A stretch of DNA of 13,058 nt, taken from assembly GCA_003220905.1 (NCBI GenBank), contig QHTS01000102.1, positions 1 through 13,058 of the forward strand, in the 5' to 3' direction. This DNA comes from Gemmatimonadota bacterium (GTDB lineage: Bacteria; Gemmatimonadota; Gemmatimonadetes; Gemmatimonadales; GWC2-71-9). Shown piece after piece: positions 8,742 to 13,058 of this stretch; positions within the stretch are counted from its first letter, which is position 1; every line of letters starts with the position of its first letter. Below the pieces are notes generated by a model. That model ran no database searches. It had not been told where the DNA came from and saw only the letters and a program-made list of their open reading frames with translations. The translations under genes and the position numbers were made by a program.

Positions 8742-8748
8742 AGTGACA

Positions 8749-8892
8749 GGAACGGGGAGAAGAATTATTGAGCCAACAGCTCGATCGTGGACCCAGATAC
8801 TGTGACCGATGTCATGCCCCCGCGTGGGGAAGGCAAACGCCATGGTGAGGGACCAGTCATAACTTTCGGGCTTCAATAATCCTCTTCGTTCC
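8749..8892 (+). ncRNA. Candidate structured non-coding RNA, family unknown
   Basis: The two ends of this 144-base stretch are complementary. Pairs are 8749-8753 with 8888-8892 (G-G-A-A-C/G-T-T-C-C), 8759-8763 with 8883-8887, 8764-8771 with 8873-8880 (A-T-T-A-T-T-G-A/T-C-A-A-T-A-A-T), and 8772-8774 with 8869-8871. These give 21 pairs interrupted by small loops. Inside are possible helices 8788-8794/8849-8855 (one A-A mismatch), 8811-8816/8841-8846, 8817-8820/8826-8829 and a small G-G-C/G-C-C hairpin at 8832-8841 that competes for base 8841. This looks like a multibranched RNA. A promoter ends at the right distance upstream and a strong hairpin follows. It does not match my memory of 6S, SRP RNA or common riboswitches. 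A MITE-like inverted repeat is the alternative; I see no target-site duplication. Confidence 0.5.
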
Positions 8893-8900
8893 GGTCGTAC

Positions 8901-8939
8901 CGGTCGGCCGGGCCGCGTTACAGCGGTTCCGGCCGACCG
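8901..8939. terminator. Strong hairpin over the exchanger stop codon
   Basis: Arms 8901-8911 and 8929-8939 are perfect 11-bp complements (C-G-G-T-C-G-G-C-C-G-G), with an inner C-C-G-C/G-C-G-G stem at 8913-8916 and 8923-8926. The hairpin contains the TAA (8918-8920) of the minus-strand exchanger and directly follows the plus-strand structured element. A short T-run (8942-8944) follows on the plus strand. It is placed to end transcription from both directions. Confidence 0.6.
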
Positions 8940-10141
8940 CGTTTCTGCCGGATGATCTCCCAGAAATACTGCGGTGCGAGCAGGCGCTTCCGTCCGACCG
9001 CGAACTCGATCCCGAGAATCACCATCCATACCCCGTACGCGATCGCCACGGCTTCGCGCAGGCTCGGCTGCAGGAACTGCGCCAGCCAGAGCACGAACAG
9101 CACGGTCGCGTCGCGCCAGTCGAACTCCATGTTCGCGAGCACCATCATCGCGAGCCCGGATTGCAGGAGGGTGAGCAGGATTTCGAGCCGCTGGGGCCCG
9201 TCGAAGTGGAAATCGACCCACACACCATGATGGCGGAGACTGGAGTAGCCGTACACGAGCGGGATCATGGCGGCGAGCACCGTCCACTGGTTGATGTTGC
9301 TCGACACCATGTTCATGAGCGCCATCGGGGCGCGGGTGACGCGCCGGGCCCAATAGAACGCCGAGACCTTCTCCGGGAACTCGGAAAGAAACGGCGCCAC
9401 CCACTGCACCAGCACGAACTGGCTCACGCCGAGGAGCCCCGCCACCGCGAGCATCGATTCGAGGAACGGGTGCGCGGTGAGGTACAGCAGCGCGCCGCCG
9501 CCGCCGAACAGCGCGGCGATCGCGAGCGGTCGACGCCAGCCGGGCTGCCGGTACGCCCAGCGGGACACCGCCGGGGCGTCCGCGATGTGGTCGACGCCGT
9601 GCGGGGCGTTGCGGAACAGGACCGCGAGGTAGACGAGGTACAGGGTGAGGAGCACCACCGCGTCGACCCAGCTGAAGCTCCGCTTGAAGAGGATCACGCC
9701 GAAGTACAGGAGCGGCGGCACGAGCCCCACGATCTCGACCGCGTGCTCGCGTTCGAGCCGGATTGCGGGGAGTAGGGGCGCAGCATGCTGCGCCCCTCCA
9801 GTCGCCCGCTTGCGACCGGAGACGGCGAACACGAAGTAGATCATCGGCCATCCGAGCCCGAGTAGGAGTCGGATGGCGCCGGTGAGGTTCGCGATCGCCA
9901 GGTGCGCGCGCTCGGGCTCCCGCCCGGCGTCCCAGGCGATCACGGCCTCGACGGCGAACTCGGGAAGGGTCTGCAACCAGGCGAGGATCGCGAGGGCGAG
10001 GCCCTGCGAGATGAGGAATTGTGCGGCTTCCGCACCCCAGGCGACGAGGAAGGCCGACGTGAGAATGCTGGGAAACGTCCACAGCGCGGACAGCGCGGAG
10101 CCTCCCGCCGTGGACAGGAAAGCGAGTACCTTTAGTTTCAC
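8918..10141 (-). CDS. CaCA-type cation (Na+/Ca2+-like) exchanger, divergent
   Basis: This is a 407-residue polytopic membrane protein with two related halves. The first half has L-Q-T-L-P-E (P60, E61) followed by a downstream Asn85. The second has F-L-S-E-F-P-E (P256, E257) followed by M-N-M-V-S-S-N-I-N (N282, N284). These match the alpha-1 and alpha-2 repeats of Ca2+/cation antiporters in altered form: the usual G-T-S before P-E is degenerate, so the transported ion is uncertain. Residues 115-124 (G-G-A-Q-H-A-A-P-L-L), in the loop after the first-half helices, are encoded by an inserted copy of the 22-bp palindrome found elsewhere in the window. The start is GTG 10141. It lacks a Shine-Dalgarno sequence but lies eight bases after a good -10, suggesting leaderless translation. 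It is divergent from folE. Confidence 0.85.
   Translation of the reverse strand: MKLKVLAFLSTAGGSALSALWTFPSILTSAFLVAWGAEAAQFLISQGLALAILAWLQTLPEFAVEAVIAWDAGREPERAHLAIANLTGAIRLLLGLGWPMIYFVFAVSGRKRATGGAQHAAPLLPAIRLEREHAVEIVGLVPPLLYFGVILFKRSFSWVDAVVLLTLYLVYLAVLFRNAPHGVDHIADAPAVSRWAYRQPGWRRPLAIAALFGGGGALLYLTAHPFLESMLAVAGLLGVSQFVLVQWVAPFLSEFPEKVSAFYWARRVTRAPMALMNMVSSNINQWTVLAAMIPLVYGYSSLRHHGVWVDFHFDGPQRLEILLTLLQSGLAMMVLANMEFDWRDATVLFVLWLAQFLQPSLREAVAIAYGVWMVILGIEFAVGRKRLLAPQYFWEIIRQKRGRPEPL
9775..9796. repeat. Perfect 22-bp palindrome, copy 2, inside a coding sequence
   Basis: This is identical to 5871-5892. Here it lies within the exchanger gene and is read on the minus strand as G-A-Q-H-A-A-P plus flanking codons, without breaking the frame. 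The encoded stretch falls in a polar loop between membrane helices, next to K/R-rich residues, where an insertion would be tolerated. Confidence 0.92.
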
Positions 10142-10149
10142 GTGCGCCG

Positions 10150-10178
10150 AAGATAGTCCTGGCCCGGAGGCTCAACAA
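10150..10178 (-). promoter_or_regulatory. Predicted leaderless promoter of the exchanger gene
   Basis: On the minus strand, T-T-G-T-T-G (10178-10173) and T-A-T-C-T-T (10155-10150) are spaced by 17 bases. Only eight bases separate the -10 from the GTG at 10141, so the transcript would begin at about 10143-10141, at or next to the start codon. The -35 box lies three to eight bases from the folE ATG, so the two genes' control regions interlock in a 39-bp gap. Confidence 0.5.
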
Positions 10179-10180
10179 GC

Positions 10181-10837
10181 ATGGGACGCGACAAGATGAA
10201 GTCGGCCAGCCTGCACGGCTTCCACGACGAGCACACCGAGCCGCTACCGCCCGCGTCGGCGCCCGGCGCGCGCACGCCGTTCGAAAGTCTCGTCCGCGAG
10301 ATGCTCGACCAGCTCGGCGAGGACCCGAGCCGCGAGGGCCTCCGTCAGACCCCGGCCCGTGTCGAGACGTCCCTCAAGTGGCTCACCCGCGGCTACCACA
10401 TGTCGGTCGCGGATGTGATCGGCGACGCGCTGTACAGCGAGCGGCACGAGAACTTGGTGTGCGTGCGCGACATCGAGATTTACTCGTTGTGCGAGCACCA
10501 CCTGCTGCCGTTCTTCGGCCGGGCGCATGTCGCCTACTTGCCGAACGGGCGCTTGGTCGGGCTCTCCAAGATCCCGCGCGTGATCGAGGTGTTTGCCCGC
10601 CGGCTCCAGGTGCAGGAGCGACTCACCGACCAGGTGGCGGACGCGCTCATGGACGTGCTCGATCCGCGCGGCGTGGGGGTGGTGATCGAGGCGTACCATC
10701 TCTGCATGATGATGCGCGGCGTCGAAAAGCAAAACTCCAAGACGGTCACGAGCGCCCTGCGGGGCGCCCTGCTCCAAGACGCGAAGACCCGGGACGAATT
10801 CCTGCGGCTGGTGCACGGCGGCCGGGGCCCGGGGTGA
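10181..10837 (+). CDS. folE: GTP cyclohydrolase I
   Basis: This enzyme converts GTP to 7,8-dihydroneopterin triphosphate and formate, the first step to folate (and to queuosine and biopterin-type cofactors) in the cytosol. The 218-residue protein has the full FolE core: S-L-C-E-H-H (C104, H106, H107), G-L-S-K-I-P-R, the Q-V-Q-E-R-L-T segment, and H-L-C-M-M-M-R-G-V (H173, C175). C104, H107 and C175 are the expected zinc ligands by comparison with E. coli C110, H113 and C181. About 30 residues of variable N-terminus precede the conserved part. The start at 10181 has G-G-A-G-G at 10166-10170, a slightly long ten-base spacing. ATG 10196 is an in-frame alternative but is not placed better. The stop overlaps the next gene by four bases. 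Confidence 0.97.
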   Translation: MGRDKMKSASLHGFHDEHTEPLPPASAPGARTPFESLVREMLDQLGEDPSREGLRQTPARVETSLKWLTRGYHMSVADVIGDALYSERHENLVCVRDIEIYSLCEHHLLPFFGRAHVAYLPNGRLVGLSKIPRVIEVFARRLQVQERLTDQVADALMDVLDPRGVGVVIEAYHLCMMMRGVEKQNSKTVTSALRGALLQDAKTRDEFLRLVHGGRGPG

Positions 10838-11562
10838 GCGACGCGTCCCCCGCCCCCCTCGCCGGGAAGCTCGCCCTCGTCACCGGCGCCTCGCGCGGCA
10901 TCGGCCTCGCCGTCGCCGAGCTGCTGCTCGCCGCGGGGGCGCACGTCGTGCGGCTCGCCCGCAGCCTGGTCGACGGCACGGCCAACGGTCGGACGGACCT
11001 GCGCTGTGACGTGACCGATCCCGCGGCCGTGGAGCGGGCCGTCGGCCGCGTCCTGACCGACCTGGGGGTCCCGGACATCGTGGTGAACAACGCGGGCATC
11101 TTCTTCATCAAGCCCGTCGCGGAGACGACCCCCGACGAGTTCGCCCGCACGATCGCCCTGAATCTCATGGCCCCCTTCCTCGTGACGCGCGCCCTGGTCC
11201 CACACCTCGTGCGGCGCGGCGCCGGCCACCTCGTCACCATCGGCTCCATCTCCGACCACGTGGCGTTCACGGGCTCGACCGCCTACGCCGCGAGCAAGTT
11301 CGGCCTGCGCGGGATGCACGAGGTGCTGCGGGCCGAGTTGGCGCGCACGGGCGTCCGAACCACGATCGTCTCGCCGGGACCGGTGGACACGCCCATCTGG
11401 GACCCGATCGACCCCGATGCGCGGCCGGGATTCACCAAGCGCAGCGCCATGCTACAGGCGGGCGACGTGGCAGAGGCCGTCCTGTTCGCGGTCACTCGAG
11501 CCCCGCGCGTCGATGTCACGGAAGTCCGCCTGCTGCCGACGGTCTATACGCTGAGGGGCTAG
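10834..11562 (+). CDS. Short-chain dehydrogenase/reductase (SDR)
   Basis: This is a classical SDR of 242 residues that would reduce or oxidise a carbonyl or alcohol with NAD(P)H. It has cofactor motif T-G-A-S-R-G-I-G (17-24), N-N-A-G (85-88) and catalytic Ser138, Tyr151 and Lys155 (Y-A-A-S-K), followed by the usual P-G-P-V-D-T. Arg21 inside the glycine motif hints at NADP(H). The GTG start at 10834 overlaps the folE TGA (GTGA), indicating translational coupling. The link to folE suggests a pterin substrate such as a sepiapterin-like or dihydropterin compound. However, the pteridine-reductase signature T-G-x3-R-x-G is absent (Gly at that site), so the substrate stays open. Confidence 0.93.
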   Translation: MSDASPAPLAGKLALVTGASRGIGLAVAELLLAAGAHVVRLARSLVDGTANGRTDLRCDVTDPAAVERAVGRVLTDLGVPDIVVNNAGIFFIKPVAETTPDEFARTIALNLMAPFLVTRALVPHLVRRGAGHLVTIGSISDHVAFTGSTAYAASKFGLRGMHEVLRAELARTGVRTTIVSPGPVDTPIWDPIDPDARPGFTKRSAMLQAGDVAEAVLFAVTRAPRVDVTEVRLLPTVYTLRG

Positions 11563-13058
11563 ATGAGGCACGTTTCCCCTTTCCCGTTTCCCGTCCTCGC
11601 GGTGCTCGCCGCGCCGCTCGCCGCACAGCAGTCCCTCCCCCCGCTCCCGGACACGACCGGCTTTGGTGTCCACGTGCTGGCGATCGCTCGCGCGCCCGAC
11701 CAGTCGCTGTGGGTCGGCACCTACGGCCAGGGGATCTTCGTGCTCAGGCAGGGAGCCGGGAGCTGGGAGCAGCTGAAGCACTCGAGCGACACCACCGCCC
11801 GGTCGATTTCCTTCGACCTCGTCCACGCCTTCGGGTTCGGCCCGGGGGGCGAGATCTGGTACGGCACGGTGGGGAACGGGTGGGGCCTGTCGACCGACGG
11901 CGGCAAGACCTGGACGAACTGGGAGCTCAAACAGCTCGGCCCCGCGTGGCAGTACGTCGCGCCCAACGGCATCGTCACGCGGGGCGACACCGTGTACGTG
12001 GGCACCGCCGACGGCATCAAGCTGTCGTGGGATCGCGGCGCGACCTGGGCGGAGATCACCGACGCAGGGGGGGACGTCACGGCACCGCATCCGTGGGGTC
12101 GGCTGCGCAGCCGGTACGTGCTCGCGCTCACCCGCGGCTCCGACGGAAGCGTGTGGGCCGCCCACCTGCGGGGACTCGCGCGCTCGACCGACGGCGGGCG
12201 TACCTGGACGGAATACCCCACGCCGGCGCGGTGTCCCCCGCCGGGCGCCGAATGCGTCAACCGGGTGCGGGAGCTCGCACCGGATACCGGGAGTCTGGTC
12301 TGGGTGGGGACGGAGCGGGGGTTGTACCGGCTCGATCCGACACGCGGCGCGTGGCTCGATAAACGGGGGAATCCGGCCTGCCCGGTCGGCCCCGTGGCGA
12401 AAGGCTGTCGTGTCGAGCTACCGCCGGTGCAGGCACTGGTCCGCGCAGGGCCGGGCCAGGCGTTCGCGGCCACGCGCGACGGCGTGTACGCGGAGGACGG
12501 CGACGCGCTCAACGTCTGCGACATGACGCGGAGCGTCAGCGCGCTGTTGCTGCTCGCGCCAGGGGTCTACGCCGCCGGGAGACCCACCGGCCTGGGGACC
12601 TGCCGCATCGATCAGCGGTTGACGCTGGTGGGCGTCACCTACCAGGAGCGACCCGACACGGACTCACGCGGCACTCGACACACGTGGTTCGGACGGCCCA
12701 TCGCGCTCACCGACCAGCCGTACATCGACCAGACGTACCGCTACGGCTCGACGATGGGCGGGAATTTCCAGGAGCATCAAGGCGTCGAGTTCAACAACCC
12801 CGACGGGACGCCGGTGCAGACGATCGGCGACGGCGTGGTCGTGTTCGCGGGGCTGGCGGAGCGCGGGGCGAACACGGTCGCCATCCGCCACGACCGAAAG
12901 CTCAAAGGTCTTTTCGTCTTTTCGACGTACTACCACAACGCGCGGCTCCTCGCGTCGGTGGGCCAGCGCGTCAAGGCGGGCGACGTGATCGCGCTGGTCG
13001 GCAACACGGGCCGCGCGACCAACGACCACCTGCATCTTGAGATCCACGTCGCGCCGGT
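11563..13058 (+). CDS. Secreted BNR/Asp-box propeller fused to M23 (LytM) peptidase domain, 3' end outside window
   Basis: The ATG follows the SDR stop directly (TAG-ATG), with G-A-G-G-G-G at 11553-11558 as possible ribosome binding site; the frame then stays open to the window end (498 complete codons). A signal peptide ends at A-P-L-A-A|Q22. Residues about 35-350 show repeated W-V-G-T and three Asp-boxes: S110-T-D-G-G-K-T-W117, S155-W-D-R-G-A-T-W162 and S208-T-D-G-G-R-T-W215. These are marks of a beta-propeller of the BNR/two-component-regulator type. From about residue 395 comes an M23 zinc-peptidase core: H405-Q-G-V-E409-F, G-T-P-V, G-D-G-V-V-V, Y-H458, and H489-L-H491 before E-I-H. The metal ligand normally Asp (H-x-x-x-D) is Glu409. 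Several Cys residues in the propeller suit an oxidising periplasm. Cell-wall cleavage or a scaffold role are both possible. Confidence 0.85.
   Translation, partial: MRHVSPFPFPVLAVLAAPLAAQQSLPPLPDTTGFGVHVLAIARAPDQSLWVGTYGQGIFVLRQGAGSWEQLKHSSDTTARSISFDLVHAFGFGPGGEIWYGTVGNGWGLSTDGGKTWTNWELKQLGPAWQYVAPNGIVTRGDTVYVGTADGIKLSWDRGATWAEITDAGGDVTAPHPWGRLRSRYVLALTRGSDGSVWAAHLRGLARSTDGGRTWTEYPTPARCPPPGAECVNRVRELAPDTGSLVWVGTERGLYRLDPTRGAWLDKRGNPACPVGPVAKGCRVELPPVQALVRAGPGQAFAATRDGVYAEDGDALNVCDMTRSVSALLLLAPGVYAAGRPTGLGTCRIDQRLTLVGVTYQERPDTDSRGTRHTWFGRPIALTDQPYIDQTYRYGSTMGGNFQEHQGVEFNNPDGTPVQTIGDGVVVFAGLAERGANTVAIRHDRKLKGLFVFSTYYHNARLLASVGQRVKAGDVIALVGNTGRATNDHLHLEIHVAP

Noticed and set aside
8749..8892. 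6S RNA, SRP RNA, or c-di-GMP, yybP-ykoY or TPP riboswitch
   Set aside because: The branched interior does not fit the single long 6S hairpin, and the conserved loop sequences of the others as I remember them are absent; no plus-strand gene follows for a riboswitch to control.
8493..10178. A 561-codon minus-strand frame covering the exchanger and the small membrane gene
   Set aside because: Only its last 53 codons make a sensible protein (the DUF5670-like gene). The rest is the wrong frame of the exchanger, plus the noncoding gap.
10378..10833. N-terminal extension of the SDR inside folE
   Set aside because: The extension is an out-of-frame, Arg/Pro-rich reading of folE; the SDR fold begins just after GTG 10834.
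10834..11562. Pteridine reductase (FolM/PTR1) for the SDR
   Set aside because: The T-G-x3-R-x-G signature is missing (G-A-S-R-G-I-G instead), so only a general SDR call is supported.
11452..12524. Two overlapping minus-strand open frames opposite the propeller gene
   Set aside because: They mirror the plus-strand gene, which has a signal peptide, Asp-boxes and an M23 core in one uninterrupted frame.

Overview
The window is GC-rich, densely coded bacterial chromosome. Overlapping or abutting genes, lipobox signal peptides and a secreted-protein leader ending in P-L-A-A-Q point to a Gram-negative-type soil or sediment bacterium. Gemmatimonadota is my best guess, but no phylogenetic marker here proves it.

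Positions 1-4495 (+) form one compact operon. It holds the 3' part of an SbcD/Mre11 nuclease gene, a complete SbcC/Rad50 ATPase gene overlapping it by 1 base, and a GNAT acetyltransferase gene overlapping sbcC by 20 bases. The first two proteins together make the MR-type DNA end-processing complex; the acetyltransferase is an unexplained passenger.

Positions 4496-4618 hold two inverted arrays of a 7-bp repeat that can form a 31-bp stem. The second arm ends directly at the start codon of an ArsB/NhaD/SLC13-type permease gene (4619-5848, +). This gene converges with a frameshifted lipoprotein gene (5918-6903, -). A perfect 22-bp palindrome lies between them.

Divergent from that lipoprotein is a complete lipoprotein subtilisin (7193-8371, +). 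It converges on a tiny two-helix membrane protein (8493-8654, -), with a GC-rich hairpin between.

The most unusual segment is 8655-8940. Four 13-bp iterons lead into a sigma70-like promoter (+). Close to the expected start site begins a roughly 144-nt element whose two ends pair into a long interrupted helix, followed by a strong hairpin. I read this as a candidate structured non-coding RNA unit of unknown family.

A divergent CaCA-type cation exchanger (8918-10141, -) follows. Its coding sequence contains, in frame, an exact second copy of the 22-bp palindrome. It appears to be expressed from a leaderless promoter packed into the 39-bp gap before folE.

Positions 10181-13058 (+) are another tight operon. 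It holds GTP cyclohydrolase I (folE), a short-chain dehydrogenase overlapping it by 4 bases, and, beginning on the base after that stop codon, a secreted protein that fuses a BNR/Asp-box propeller to an M23 (LytM) peptidase domain. This last gene runs off the window.
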